Assembly (NCBI RefSeq): GCF_003353015.1
Contig: NZ_QREM01000009.1
Location: forward strand, 633,413-697,412
Source: Xanthomonas arboricola
GTDB lineage: Bacteria > Pseudomonadota > Gammaproteobacteria > Xanthomonadales > Xanthomonadaceae
DNA: 64,000 nt
Direction of reading: 5' to 3'
Shown: one piece after another, positions 50,602 through 59,308 of the stretch
Numbering within the stretch: the stretch's first letter is position 1
Layout of the letters: every line of letters begins with the position of its first letter
Made by a program: the position numbers and the translations under genes
Notes under the pieces: generated by a model
Databases searched by the model: none
Told to the model about the DNA's origin: nothing
What the model saw: the letters and a program-made list of their open reading frames with translations, nothing else

Positions 50602-51654
50602 TTATCGCGTGCCGGCCGGCTCCATGGCCGCACCCAGCACCTGGGCGGCGGTCTGCACCAGCGGAATCACCCGGTCGTAGGCCATGCGCTTGGGTCCGAT
50701 CACGCCCAGCACGCCCAGCACCTGGCCATTGGCGGCATACGGCGCGGTGACCAGCGAGACATCGTCCAGCGACACCATGCCGGTCTCTTCGCCGATGAAG
50801 ATGCGCACGCCCGGCGCCTGGATGGTGCGTTCGAGCAGCTGCAGGATCTCGCGCTTGCTGGCGAAGGCCTCGAACAGCTCGCGCAGCCGGTCCAGGTCCG
50901 ACAGGTCCTGCACGCCCATCAGGCGGGTCTGCCCGGCCATCACCATGTCGTCGGCATCGGCCGGTACCAGTGCTTCGCTGGCCAGGTCCACGCTGTGCGC
51001 CAGCAGCTGCTCCATCTCGTTCTTGGCCAGGCGCAGTTCGCGCAGCAGGCTGGCGCGGATGTCCGCCAGCGCGCGCCCGGCAAATTGCGCATTGAGGTAG
51101 TTGGCCACCCGCTCCAGCTCGGCCGGCTCGTAGGCGCGGCGCGGTTCGATCACCCGGTTCTGCACCTCGTTGTCGGCAAACACCAGGATCGCCAGCACCC
51201 GGCGCGCGTCCAGGGGCACGAAATCGATATGCCGGAACGCGAACTGCGCGCGCCGCGGCGCACTGACCACGCCGACGAAATGGCTCATCGCCGACAGCAT
51301 CTGCGAGGCGCTGCCCAGCAGCGACTGGGTGCCGTTGCCGCTGGCCAGCTCCGCGCGCAGGCGCCGCACTTCTTCCTCGCCCGGCGGCTGCATCTGCACC
51401 AGGCTGTCGACGAACACCCGATACCCGTGCGCGGTGGGCACCCGCCCGGCCGAGGTGTGCGGGGAACTGAGCAGCCCCACGTCCTCCAGGTCGGCCAGGA
51501 TGTTGCGGATGGTGGCCGGGCTGACGTCCAGCCCCGCGTGCTGGGCCAGCGTCTTGGAGCCCACCGGCTCGCCGTCGCGGATATAGCGGGCAATCAGCGT
51601 CCGCAGCAGTTGGCGTGCGCGGGGGTCGAGCGTTGGGGACTGTGACGCGCGCAT
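50602..51654 (-). CDS. hrcA: heat-inducible transcription repressor HrcA
   Basis: 350 aa. N-terminal winged helix (LDPRARQLLRTLIARYIRDGEPVGSKTLAQHAGLDVSPATIRNILADLE) and the C-terminal GAF-like domain with VRIFIGEETG. Represses heat-shock genes through CIRCE elements. No CIRCE sequence is recognisable upstream of this operon in the window; its targets may be elsewhere, such as groESL. Confidence 0.95.
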   Translation of the reverse strand: MRASQSPTLDPRARQLLRTLIARYIRDGEPVGSKTLAQHAGLDVSPATIRNILADLEDVGLLSSPHTSAGRVPTAHGYRVFVDSLVQMQPPGEEEVRRLRAELASGNGTQSLLGSASQMLSAMSHFVGVVSAPRRAQFAFRHIDFVPLDARRVLAILVFADNEVQNRVIEPRRAYEPAELERVANYLNAQFAGRALADIRASLLRELRLAKNEMEQLLAHSVDLASEALVPADADDMVMAGQTRLMGVQDLSDLDRLRELFEAFASKREILQLLERTIQAPGVRIFIGEETGMVSLDDVSLVTAPYAANGQVLGVLGVIGPKRMAYDRVIPLVQTAAQVLGAAMEPAGTR

Positions 51655-51679
51655 GGGATCATCCGGTGAGACTGGGCAT

Positions 51680-51707
51680 AGATAATCTCTGGCCCTGCGG
51701 TTGGCAA
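51680..51707 (-). promoter_or_regulatory. candidate promoter for hrcA operon
   Basis: On the minus strand TTGCCA (51707-51702) and TTATCT (51685-51680) are 16 bp apart, about 25 bp before the hrcA start. A clear heat-shock (sigma-32) pattern could not be made out. The site shares the 116-bp gap with the divergent recN. Confidence 0.4.
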
Positions 51708-51770
51708 GCGTCTTATTCCCTGCCCGCCGCTCCCACCCTAAGCTTGCCCAAAGCGTTCACACTCGATCCC

Positions 51771-53435
51771 ATGCTCAGACATCTCTCCATCAAGGATTTT
51801 GCCGTCGTCCGCGCCACCGAACTGGAATTCGGGCCGGGCATGACCGTGGTTTCCGGCGAAACCGGCGCCGGCAAGTCGCTGATGGTGGACGCACTGGGCT
51901 TTCTGTCCGGGCTGCGCGCCGACAGCGGCGTGGTCCGCCACGGCGCCGACCGTGCCGAACTGTCGGCCGAATTCCAGCTGCCGGCCCAGCACCCGGGCCT
52001 GACCTGGCTGTCGGACAACGAGCTCGACGACGATGCGCAATGCCAGCTGCGCCGGATCATCCGTGCCGATGGCGGCTCGCGCGCCTGGATCAACGGCCGC
52101 CCGGTGACCTCCTCGCAACTGGCGGAACTGGCCTCGCGGCTGGTGGAGATCCACGGCCAGCACGAACACCAGGCCCTGATGGCCCGCCACAGCCAGCTCG
52201 CCCTGCTCGACGCCTACGCCCGCAACGGCGCGCAGCGCGAGCAGGTGCGCCAGGCCAGCCAGCGCTGGCAGGCCTTGCTGGACGAGCGCGATGCGCTGTC
52301 TGCGCAAGGCGATGTCTCCGACCGCATCGGTTTTCTGGAACACCAGCTGGCCGAACTGGAACGCGAGGACCTGGACCCGGCCGCGATCGCCGCGCTGGAC
52401 GTCAATCACCGCCGCCAGGCGCATGCCACCGCCTTGATCGGCGCCTGCGACAGCGTGGCCCTGCAGCTCAATGGCGACGACGGCACCTGCGCGCTGGGCC
52501 TGCTGCAGGACAGCCGCCATGACCTGGCGCGCGTGGCCGAGCACGAGCCACGCCTGGGCGAGGTCGATGCACTGCTGGACAGCGCCGTCATCCAGATCGA
52601 GGAGGCGCTGGCCCTGCTCGACCGCGTGCGCGACGACCTGGAGGCCGACCCGGCCCAGTTCGAGGCGATGGAGCGCCGGCTCGGCCGCCTGCACGACCTG
52701 GCGCGCAAGCACCGCGTCACCCCGGACGAGCTGGCCGCCCAGCGCGAGCGCATGAGCCTGGAAGTGGAAAGCCTGCGCGGTGCCGACGAGCGCCTGCAGC
52801 AGCTGGACAAGCACATCGAGGCGGCAATCGGCGTCTGGCGCGGCGCGGCCAGCATCCTCAGCGCCAGCCGCACGACCGCTGCCGAGGCCTTGTCGGCCGC
52901 CACCACCACGCTGATCGGCGAGCTGGGCATGGGCGGCGGGCAGTTCCTGATCCAGCTGCAGCCGCAGGACACCCTGCGTCCGGACCCCAACGGCGCCGAG
53001 CGGGTGGAATTCCTGGTCGCCGCCAATGCCGGGCAGCCGCCCCGCGCATTGCGCAAGGTCGCCTCCGGCGGCGAGCTGTCGCGGATTTCGCTGGCGATCG
53101 AGGTCGCCGCGCTCGGACTGGACAGCGTGCCGACCATGGTCTTCGACGAGGTCGATTCCGGCATCGGCGGCGCGGTGGCCGATATCGTCGGGCAGAAGCT
53201 GCGCGCCCTGGGCGAAGAGCGCCAGGTGCTGTGCGTGACCCACTTGCCGCAGGTGGCCGCCAAGGGCCATGCGCACTATCGGGTCAGCAAGGCACCGGTG
53301 GACGGCATGACCCAGAGCGCGGTCGAACTGCTCGGCCCGCAGGCGCGCCAGGAAGAACTGGCGCGCATGCTGGGCGGGGTGGAAGTCAGCAAGGAAGCCC
53401 GCGCGGCGGCACGCAAGCTGCTGCAGAGCGCCTGA
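51771..53435 (+). CDS. recN: DNA repair protein RecN
   Basis: 554 aa SMC-like ATPase for double-strand-break repair. Walker A VSGETGAGKSLMVDAL (~28-43), two long coiled-coil arms through the middle, the ABC signature-like KVASGGELSRISLAIEV (~427) and Walker B VFDEVDSGIGG with HLPQVAAK at the C-terminus. The ATG chosen gives the conserved MLRHLSIKDFAVV start. It is convergent with fur. Confidence 0.96.
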   Translation: MLRHLSIKDFAVVRATELEFGPGMTVVSGETGAGKSLMVDALGFLSGLRADSGVVRHGADRAELSAEFQLPAQHPGLTWLSDNELDDDAQCQLRRIIRADGGSRAWINGRPVTSSQLAELASRLVEIHGQHEHQALMARHSQLALLDAYARNGAQREQVRQASQRWQALLDERDALSAQGDVSDRIGFLEHQLAELEREDLDPAAIAALDVNHRRQAHATALIGACDSVALQLNGDDGTCALGLLQDSRHDLARVAEHEPRLGEVDALLDSAVIQIEEALALLDRVRDDLEADPAQFEAMERRLGRLHDLARKHRVTPDELAAQRERMSLEVESLRGADERLQQLDKHIEAAIGVWRGAASILSASRTTAAEALSAATTTLIGELGMGGGQFLIQLQPQDTLRPDPNGAERVEFLVAANAGQPPRALRKVASGGELSRISLAIEVAALGLDSVPTMVFDEVDSGIGGAVADIVGQKLRALGEERQVLCVTHLPQVAAKGHAHYRVSKAPVDGMTQSAVELLGPQARQEELARMLGGVEVSKEARAAARKLLQSA

Positions 53436-53495
53436 GCCGCCGGGCGTGGCGTCGGCAGAGCTCGGAGTTGCCGGGCAACCGATGGCGGCAGACGC

Positions 53496-53519
53496 ACAAG
53501 GCGGCCGAAGCCGCCTTGT
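53496..53519. terminator. hairpin between convergent recN and fur
   Basis: ACAAGGCGGC and GCCGCCTTGT make a perfect 10-bp stem with a CGAA tetraloop. It lies 60 bp after recN and 27 bp after fur, in position to terminate both. Confidence 0.65.
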
Positions 53520-53546
53520 CGTTGCCGCAATGCCACTGGCGTGCCG

Positions 53547-53957
53547 TCAGCGCAGGCGCTTCTTGCGCACGTACAGCACCAGCGAATGCTCTTCCAGCTC
53601 GTAGCCATGCTGGGCGGCGATCTGACGCTGCAAGGCCTCGATCTCTTCGCTCTCGAACTCGATCACGTGGCCGGTATCCACGTCCACCATATGGTCGTGA
53701 TGGCCGCCGCGATCCAGCTCATAGACTGCCTGGCCGCCTTCGAAATTGTGCTTCAGCACCAGGCCGGCAGCCTCGAACTGGGTCAGCACCCGGTACACCG
53801 TGGCCAGACCGATTTCGTCGCCGTGATCGAGCAACTGCCGATAGATGTCTTCTGCGCTGAGGTGGTGCTGGTTGCTCTTCTGCTCGAGCAATTCCAGGAT
53901 CCGCATCCGCGGATGGGTCACCTTGAGCCCGACTTTGCGCAGGTCGTGGGTTTCCAT
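53547..53957 (-). CDS. fur: ferric uptake regulator Fur
   Basis: 136 aa. N-terminal winged helix (LRKVGLKVTHPRMRILELLEQ, ATVYRVLTQFEAAGL) and the C-terminal metal site HHDHMVDVDTGHVIEF. The usual CxxC after HHDH is replaced and the whole protein contains no cysteine, so the structural zinc site of E. coli Fur is missing, while the His/Asp/Glu regulatory sites are kept. ACGGAGAA precedes the chosen ATG. Divergent from bamE, an arrangement known in Xanthomonas and Pseudomonas. Confidence 0.95.
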   Translation of the reverse strand: METHDLRKVGLKVTHPRMRILELLEQKSNQHHLSAEDIYRQLLDHGDEIGLATVYRVLTQFEAAGLVLKHNFEGGQAVYELDRGGHHDHMVDVDTGHVIEFESEEIEALQRQIAAQHGYELEEHSLVLYVRKKRLR

Positions 53958-54061
53958 ATGTTCTCCGTTCATTGGCGATTTAGCGCCAGCTGCCATCAAA
54001 CGGGTCGCGGCGACCGGCGGGAGTGTATCATCGGCGTGATTTCCTCAGCACTTAATCCCCG

Positions 54062-54457
54062 ATGCGTAATCTCCTGCTGGTCGCCGCCGTTGCTCTTTCC
54101 ACCGCTGGCTGCGGCATCATCTACAAGCAGCCGATCTACCAGGGCAATCTGATCAAACAGAATGCCGTGGAGCAACTGCAGGTAGGCCAGAGCAAGCAGC
54201 AGGTCAGCGCGTTGCTGGGTACCCCCTCGATTCCCGACCCGTTCCATTCGCAGCGCTGGGACTACACCTCCACCCAGCGCGTGGACCGTCTGGCGCGTAC
54301 CGAGATCAAGAACTTCACCGTGTTCTTCGAGAACGAGCAGGTCGTGCGCTGGGAAGGCGATTATTTCCCGTCGCAGGACGAGCAGCTGGCCAAGTCGGCG
54401 CCCAAGCAGTTCGGTCGCAATCTGGCCCGCGACAAGAAGAAGCAGCGCGGCCGTTGA
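54062..54457 (+). CDS. bamE: outer-membrane assembly lipoprotein BamE (OmlA/SmpA)
   Basis: 131 aa. Lipoprotein signal MRNLLLVAAVALSTAGC, then the conserved YKQPIYQGNLI, VGQSKQQVSALLGTP and FHSQRWDYTST blocks of BamE. Accessory lipoprotein of the beta-barrel assembly complex. Called omlA next to fur in Xanthomonas. A rho-independent terminator follows 49 bp downstream. Confidence 0.95.
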   Translation: MRNLLLVAAVALSTAGCGIIYKQPIYQGNLIKQNAVEQLQVGQSKQQVSALLGTPSIPDPFHSQRWDYTSTQRVDRLARTEIKNFTVFFENEQVVRWEGDYFPSQDEQLAKSAPKQFGRNLARDKKKQRGR

Positions 54458-54505
54458 TGCGCTTGCTCGGCGGTCTTGCGATCGCCTGGGTGTCGATCAA
54501 CGCAG

Positions 54506-54540
54506 AAAACGCATCCCTTGAACGGATGCGTTTTTTATTT
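54506..54540 (+). terminator. rho-independent terminator of bamE
   Basis: AAAACGCATCC and GGATGCGTTTT pair around a 7-base loop and run into TTTTTTATTT: a textbook stem with U-tract. It lies 49-83 bp past the bamE stop. Confidence 0.9.
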
Positions 54541-54723
54541 GCCTGGTCGAACCGATGTGGTTGATCACGGACGACGGTGCTGAGCCAGCGGCCGATATCC
54601 GGGGCTTCCAGTAGATGTTTTGCATCACCCTGCGCCGGTCCAGACTACCAGATGCGTTCACCCTGCTACCTGCCACCGGAACAGCTCGCTATCACGCGCA
54701 CCCGCCGCGGTACTGGCAAGCCG

Positions 54724-54999
54724 CTACCCGTTGGGACCGGCTTTCTTGCTCGTTCCGGCACGGCGACGCCGCGCCTCCTTCGGATCCAGCAGCAGCGGCC
54801 TGAGCAGTTCGACCCGGTCGCCGTCACGCAGCACCTGATCCGCCCGCGCGACCAGCCCATGGACTGCCTGCGCCGCGGGTGGGCGGTCCGGCGCCAGGCC
54901 GGAGGCGGCAATCGCCTCGGCCACGGTGGCGCCCTCGGCCAGGTCCAGCGACACCGAACTGCAGCGGTCCGGCCAGGCCAGGACGACGTCGACGCGCAT
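54724..54999 (-). CDS. rnfH: RnfH family protein
   Basis: 91 aa ubiquitin-like-fold protein of the RnfH/UPF0125 family. N-terminal MRVDVVLAWPDRCSSVSLDLAEGATVAEA and the RDGDRVELLRPLLLDPKEARRRRA block are typical. Role unknown. It follows the ratA gene by two bases, as in many proteobacteria. An upstream ATG would overlap ratA extensively and was rejected. Confidence 0.9.
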   Translation of the reverse strand: MRVDVVLAWPDRCSSVSLDLAEGATVAEAIAASGLAPDRPPAAQAVHGLVARADQVLRDGDRVELLRPLLLDPKEARRRRAGTSKKAGPNG

Positions 55000-55001
55000 G
55001 C

Positions 55002-55433
55002 TCAGGTGTCGCCGCGATCGGCGACCCGCACGAAATCGTTGACCATGCGGTCGGCCAGGCCCTGAAAGCCCAGCGCCAGCGCCGGGCCCAACAGCCGCGA
55101 GCTGGTTTCCACTTCCAGGGTCAGGCTGACCTTGCAGGCGTTCTCGCCCAGCGACTGGAATTCCCACAGGCCTTCCAGCCGCTTGAACGGCCCGTCGCGC
55201 AGATGCATGACGATGCGTTCGGGGCGTTCAAGCATGTTTTCGGTGGTGAACCAGGTGCGGAACGATCCCAGCCCCAGGTCCAGCCGCGCCACGATGTGCG
55301 CCTGGTCCTGTTCAAGCACCTGCGCAGCATCGCACCAGCCGAAACGGCGCGGATAGGCGGCAACATCATTGACCAGGTCGAACATGCGGGTGGCGCTGTG
55401 TTCGACCAGGGCGCTGCGACGGATGGTAGGCAT
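55002..55433 (-). CDS. ratA: RatA/COQ10-type START-domain protein
   Basis: 143 aa. Begins MPTIRRSALVEHSATRMFDLVNDVAAYPRRFGWC, the conserved front of the polyketide cyclase/START family that includes RatA and mitochondrial Coq10. Annotated in E. coli as a toxin that blocks 70S formation, though a quinone-related role is also argued. Divergent from smpB, with a 60-bp gap, a widely conserved neighbourhood. Confidence 0.9.
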   Translation of the reverse strand: MPTIRRSALVEHSATRMFDLVNDVAAYPRRFGWCDAAQVLEQDQAHIVARLDLGLGSFRTWFTTENMLERPERIVMHLRDGPFKRLEGLWEFQSLGENACKVSLTLEVETSSRLLGPALALGFQGLADRMVNDFVRVADRGDT

Positions 55434-55493
55434 TCGCTAACTTGTGAAAGACAGAAGATCGTTTGATGACGCCGAATCGGCGACAATAGCGGC

Positions 55494-55997
55494 ATGAGCA
55501 AGAAACCAGCCAAGGATAAAGCAAACGGCGCGACGGCCACGAAAACCATCGCGCTGAACAAGCGTGCGCGCTACGAGTACCACCTGGAAGAGCGCTACGA
55601 AGCAGGTCTGGCGCTGCAGGGCTGGGAAGTCAAGGCGATCCGCGCCGGTCGCGCCAACATCATCGACGGCTACGCCTACGTGCGTTCAGGCGAGATCTTC
55701 CTGATCGGCGCGCAGATCACCCCGCTGATCCAGGCCTCCAGCCACACCGTGCCGGTGGAACGCCGCGACCGCAAGCTGCTGCTGCACCGCCGGGAGATCG
55801 ACAAGGTGTTGAGCAGCGTCGAACGCGACGGCTACACCCTGGTGCCCACCGCGCTGTACTGGAGCAACAACAAGGTCAAGCTGGAAATCGCACTGGCCAA
55901 GGGCAAGCAGAACCACGACAAGCGCGACGCCGCCAAGGACCGCGACTGGCAGCGCGACAAGCAGCGCGTAATGCGGCGGCATAACCGCGACGCGTGA
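55494..55997 (+). CDS. smpB: SsrA-binding protein SmpB
   Basis: 167 aa. Small OB-fold protein that delivers tmRNA to stalled ribosomes. Conserved ARYEYHLEERYEAGLALQGWEVK, GRANIIDGYAYV and the basic C-terminal tail (KRDAAKDRDWQRDKQRVMRRH) that mimics mRNA. The partner RNA gene ssrA lies 2.7 kb downstream, with one large unrelated gene between. Confidence 0.97.
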   Translation: MSKKPAKDKANGATATKTIALNKRARYEYHLEERYEAGLALQGWEVKAIRAGRANIIDGYAYVRSGEIFLIGAQITPLIQASSHTVPVERRDRKLLLHRREIDKVLSSVERDGYTLVPTALYWSNNKVKLEIALAKGKQNHDKRDAAKDRDWQRDKQRVMRRHNRDA

Positions 55998-56002
55998 GTG
56001 GC

Positions 56003-56152
56003 GGGGATTGGAGATTCGGCATTAGGGATTGGTAACGGCGAAGCCGCCCGCAGCCGGCGTTTGCATGGTTCCCTGCCCCGGCGAGCAACAACGCAGCGCT
56101 TACAGCCCATGCTTTTGCGAATCCCGAATCCCCAATTTCTAATCCCGACCCC
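56003..56152. repeat. dispersed inverted-repeat element E7 (smpB-peptidase)
   Basis: Left arm GGGGATTGGAGATTCGGC and TTAGGGATTGG (56003-56032). Right arm CGAATCCCGAATCCCC and CTAATCCCGACCCC (56119-56152). The ~85-bp centre ends in CTTTTGCGAATCCC, the same junction seen in E3. It fills the gap between the convergent smpB and peptidase genes. Confidence 0.8.
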
Positions 56153-56156
56153 AAAA

Positions 56157-58613
56157 TCACGTCGCTCCAAGCATCCGCATCAAATTCGGCACCCCCCTGC
56201 CCTGCACATAGCGATCGCGCTGCAGGTCGGTGCAGGTGTCCAGCATCAGTTGCTTGACCCGATCCGGGAAACCGATGAACTCGCGGCGTGCAGAGAGGAA
56301 TCCGGCCAGCACGCCGGAGACGTGCGGTGCGGCCATGCTGGTGCCGCTCATCTCCACCATCAAGGTGGCCGGGTCGTCCGGGTCGAAGTCGTAATAGGCC
56401 GACAGGATCTTTTCGCCCGGCGCCACCACGTCCGGCTTGCCGCGACCATCGGCGGTCGGTCCGCGCGAGGAAAAATACGACACGCCGTAGTTGTGCGGGC
56501 TGCTCTTGTGCACCGAGCCGACCACGATGGCGTCTTCCAGATTGCCCGGATCGCTGATCGACAGATCCATGTTGGCCGGATACGCATCGCCGTCGTTGCC
56601 CATCAACCACGCCAGGCCCTCGTTGCCGGCGGCCACCACCACCAGCACACCCTGCCGCCATAGCCGCCGCAGCTCGTTGCACAGCGGCGTAAAACCGCAG
56701 CCATAGCTCTCCGGATCGAAGTAACCGCCCAGGCTCAGATTGACGCCGTGGATGACCAGCTCGCCGGCGCGCTCGTTGATTGCCGCCACCTGCTGCACCG
56801 CCTTGATCATCCACGAATCGCGGCCATTGCCGGTATCGTCCAGCACCTTGAACCCGTAGAGCTGGGTATCCGGCGCCATGCCGGCGAACTCCAGCGGCTT
56901 GCCCGGATTGGCCTGCGCGTCGGCAATCACCGCGCGGCTCTGGCCGGCGATGATTCCGGCGATATGCGTACCGTGCCCATGTCGATCCAGCCGGGCGAAG
57001 GCATCGCCGTCAGCGCGTGTCAGTCGCTTGGCTGCGCCGCGGCGCGTGCAGTCCCATTGCGCCACAACCGTATCGCGCCCTCCCTGTGCGAAGAAATGCG
57101 GATGACTGGCCGCGATGCCGGTATCCAGCACCGCCCAACCGATCTGCTGGCCGCGCGCGCGATACGCGGTACGCGCCGCATCGGCATGCAGCACGTTGCC
57201 GGACACGTTGATCAACGCGCGCTTGCCGGCATCGCGCCACATGCGCCGGAATCCCAGTGCCCGGTAGCGGTCCTGCAGCGATTCGATCTCGAACCGCGTC
57301 AGCCGCGCCGACACAAACCGCTGCAGGCCATCTTCCAGCGCGATCGCCTCGTCCAGCGCGTCGCCGCTCAAGCCGGTGGTCGCGGCAGCGGCCCGGCGCA
57401 ATTGCGCCAGCAGCAGCGCACGCGTGGCGGCTGGATCGTCGCCCGACACCCGCCGATCCAGCTCGATCAGCACTTCGTGCCGATGCTCGGCGCCATGCGC
57501 TTCCAGCTGCTCGCTGAGATCCTTGATCAGCACGGCGTTGGAGACCGGTTGATCGAAACCCACGCCCACCGCCTCGCGCACCGCCGCACGCACCTGCGGG
57601 ATCGACAGATAGCCCGAGCCCGAATGCGCGTTGTGCTGCCAATCCGGATTCAGGCGCGCAGCCGCGAGATTCTCGAACCGCCCCTTGGCATTGGCGATGT
57701 CGTCACCGAGATCCGGATCCAGCGCGATCGGGTCGCGTGTATCGGCGACGTTGATCCAGCGCCGCACGCACGCGGGAAACGGCAGCTTGCGCGTGCCGGT
57801 CCAGCGCTTGAACATGCTGCGCACCTGCGGCAGGCCCAGGGGCGAGCCCAGGGTCAGGAACAGGCTGACCTCGCACTCGGCCGCCTGGAGCTGGCGCAAC
57901 ACGTCGAAGGCGATCATCGACCCCTGGCTGTGCGCGACCACCACGAACGGTCCGCCCCCCGAGCGCAGACGCTGCACCAGGCTCTCGCGCATCAGCGCCG
58001 CTCGCTCGGGGACGAAGAACAAATCGTGCACGTCCTGCAGCAGCGCGGCGGAGATCAGCCGCAGCAGCACGCGGTTGATCGCATCGATCGGGCCTTTGGC
58101 CTGCACCGCGCCCGCCACCGGAGGCGCGGGCGCGGCATCCAGCTCGTCCAGCAACCGATGCAGGTCGCTGCGCTCCTGCTCGCTCTGCGCCAGGGCGTCG
58201 GCGAGCAGATGCAGGTCCTGCTCACCGGGCACCAGCCCAAGCGTACTCAAGGCGCGCTGCACGCTCTGATTGAGCGCCGGGCCGACGTCGCGCGCATCGC
58301 AGTTGCCAGGTTCGGCAACCGGGTAGCGCTCGCGATTGACCCAGTACGCCAGGCGCGTGCGCTCGCCCATCGGCCGCCCGAACAAGGCCTTGTCCCACTG
58401 ACAGCGCAACACCTCGGCCGGCGGCTTGTTGCCGATGCCATGGATGTAGATCACGGTGCGCGCCTTGCCCTGCGCGCGCGCCAGCGCGGTGCCGTGCGCC
58501 TGCTGCGGCGAAGCGCTGGCCGCGCGCCGGCGCTTGGCCGGGGCGACGCCGGTTGCGCCCTTGCGGGGCGCGCCGCCTGCCTGCCGTGGACGTGGGGGCT
58601 TGCCTGTCGCCAT
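56157..58613 (-). CDS. alpha/beta hydrolase-subtilase fusion protein
   Basis: 818 aa. A basic, Ala/Pro-rich leader without signal peptide (1-50). A lipase/esterase-like alpha/beta hydrolase then runs from ~50 to 340, with VIYIHGIGNKPP, nucleophile elbow AHSQGS (S229), an Asp-rich NVADTRDPIAL and NAHSG around H330. A linker region (~340-490) leads to a subtilisin-family peptidase (490-818) with D497 in AVLDTG, H547 in HGHGTHIAG, the oxyanion AAGNEG and S759 in SGTSMAAPH. All three subtilase residues are present. The lack of a signal suggests cytoplasmic or non-Sec location. It sits between smpB and ssrA; substrate unknown. Confidence 0.88.
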   Translation of the reverse strand: MATGKPPRPRQAGGAPRKGATGVAPAKRRRAASASPQQAHGTALARAQGKARTVIYIHGIGNKPPAEVLRCQWDKALFGRPMGERTRLAYWVNRERYPVAEPGNCDARDVGPALNQSVQRALSTLGLVPGEQDLHLLADALAQSEQERSDLHRLLDELDAAPAPPVAGAVQAKGPIDAINRVLLRLISAALLQDVHDLFFVPERAALMRESLVQRLRSGGGPFVVVAHSQGSMIAFDVLRQLQAAECEVSLFLTLGSPLGLPQVRSMFKRWTGTRKLPFPACVRRWINVADTRDPIALDPDLGDDIANAKGRFENLAAARLNPDWQHNAHSGSGYLSIPQVRAAVREAVGVGFDQPVSNAVLIKDLSEQLEAHGAEHRHEVLIELDRRVSGDDPAATRALLLAQLRRAAAATTGLSGDALDEAIALEDGLQRFVSARLTRFEIESLQDRYRALGFRRMWRDAGKRALINVSGNVLHADAARTAYRARGQQIGWAVLDTGIAASHPHFFAQGGRDTVVAQWDCTRRGAAKRLTRADGDAFARLDRHGHGTHIAGIIAGQSRAVIADAQANPGKPLEFAGMAPDTQLYGFKVLDDTGNGRDSWMIKAVQQVAAINERAGELVIHGVNLSLGGYFDPESYGCGFTPLCNELRRLWRQGVLVVVAAGNEGLAWLMGNDGDAYPANMDLSISDPGNLEDAIVVGSVHKSSPHNYGVSYFSSRGPTADGRGKPDVVAPGEKILSAYYDFDPDDPATLMVEMSGTSMAAPHVSGVLAGFLSARREFIGFPDRVKQLMLDTCTDLQRDRYVQGRGVPNLMRMLGAT

Positions 58614-58688
58614 CGCTTCGCTCCTTGATTAGCAGACTTTTCCGCCTGATAGGACTGAAGCCACTGTAAGCGCTGCACATCTCACCAC

Positions 58689-58717
58689 TTGTGACAGGGC
58701 GCCCCGATCCCTACACT
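58689..58717 (+). promoter_or_regulatory. promoter of ssrA
   Basis: -35 TTGTGA (58689-58694) and -10 TACACT (58712-58717) with a 17-bp spacer, about 30 bp before the mature 5' end of tmRNA. Confidence 0.6.
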
Positions 58718-58746
58718 GATCAGGTCAGCGTTTTGATGCTTTCCCC

Positions 58747-59143
58747 GGGGGTGCACTGGTTTCGACGGGGGTCGCGAAGTCGCTTGGCGCATGCCGAGGG
58801 GGCAGCTTTCCTCGTTAATCCAGCAGCAAACTTTTAGTTGCCAACGATGACAACTACGGTTCGGACTTCGCTATCGCCGCTTAATTGGCTTTAGTTGTAG
58901 TTCTACAGCCGCCTAAGGCGAACCCCCGAACCTACTTGTGCCCGTGCTCGTAGGTGTAGGGTCATTATCACGGAACCATCGGTAGTGGCTGCCTGTCAGC
59001 TACCGGTTAGATAAAGCAGGCTGGTTTCCAGGTGCGCTTTGCCAACCGTGCTGCCTGGGAACGAGATCCAACGGAGGGCTAAGCATGTAGTGCTGGGGAT
59101 GGAGTGCTTCCGGACGGCGGTTCGATTCCGCCCACCTCCACCA
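58747..59143 (+). ncRNA. ssrA: transfer-messenger RNA (tmRNA)
   Basis: The 5' end GGGGGTGCACTGGTTTCGACG pairs as acceptor stem with the 3' end CACCTCC-A-CCA, and the T-arm GGTTCGATTCC is present. The tag reading frame runs 58840-58884 and encodes ANDDNYGSDFAIAA followed by TAA. It rescues stalled ribosomes with SmpB and tags the nascent chain for proteolysis. Length 397 nt. Its 3' end is the probable integration site of the element that follows. Confidence 0.97.
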
Positions 59144-59170
59144 ATGAGCGGACCGATGAGGTCCTGGAAA

Positions 59171-59210
59171 GGCCGGGAACCCCCGTAAAACAAGGGTTCT
59201 CGGCCTTTTT
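59171..59210 (+). terminator. rho-independent terminator after ssrA
   Basis: GGCCGGGAACCC pairs with GGGTTCTCGGCC (one G-T pair) and runs into TTTTT. It follows the tmRNA end by 27 bases. Confidence 0.9.
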
Positions 59211-59255
59211 CATGTGCGACGCAGTGCGTACGTGAACGTATCAGGCCCTGCGACG

Positions 59256-59308
59256 TTGGGGGTACATATTGGGGTATCTCGCCATTCGGCTGACCTTGAT
59301 ACCCCCAA
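59256..59308. promoter_or_regulatory. TTGGGGGTA repeats at the integrase start
   Basis: TTGGGGGTA at 59256-59264, TTGGGGTA as a near copy at 59269-59276, and the inverse TACCCCCAA at 59300-59308, whose last base is the A of the integrase ATG. The arrangement could be integrase arm-type or autoregulatory sites. Confidence 0.4.

Noticed and set aside
51655-51770. CIRCE element before hrcA
   Set aside because: No TTAGCACTC-N9-GAGTGCTAA-like pair could be found in the gap.
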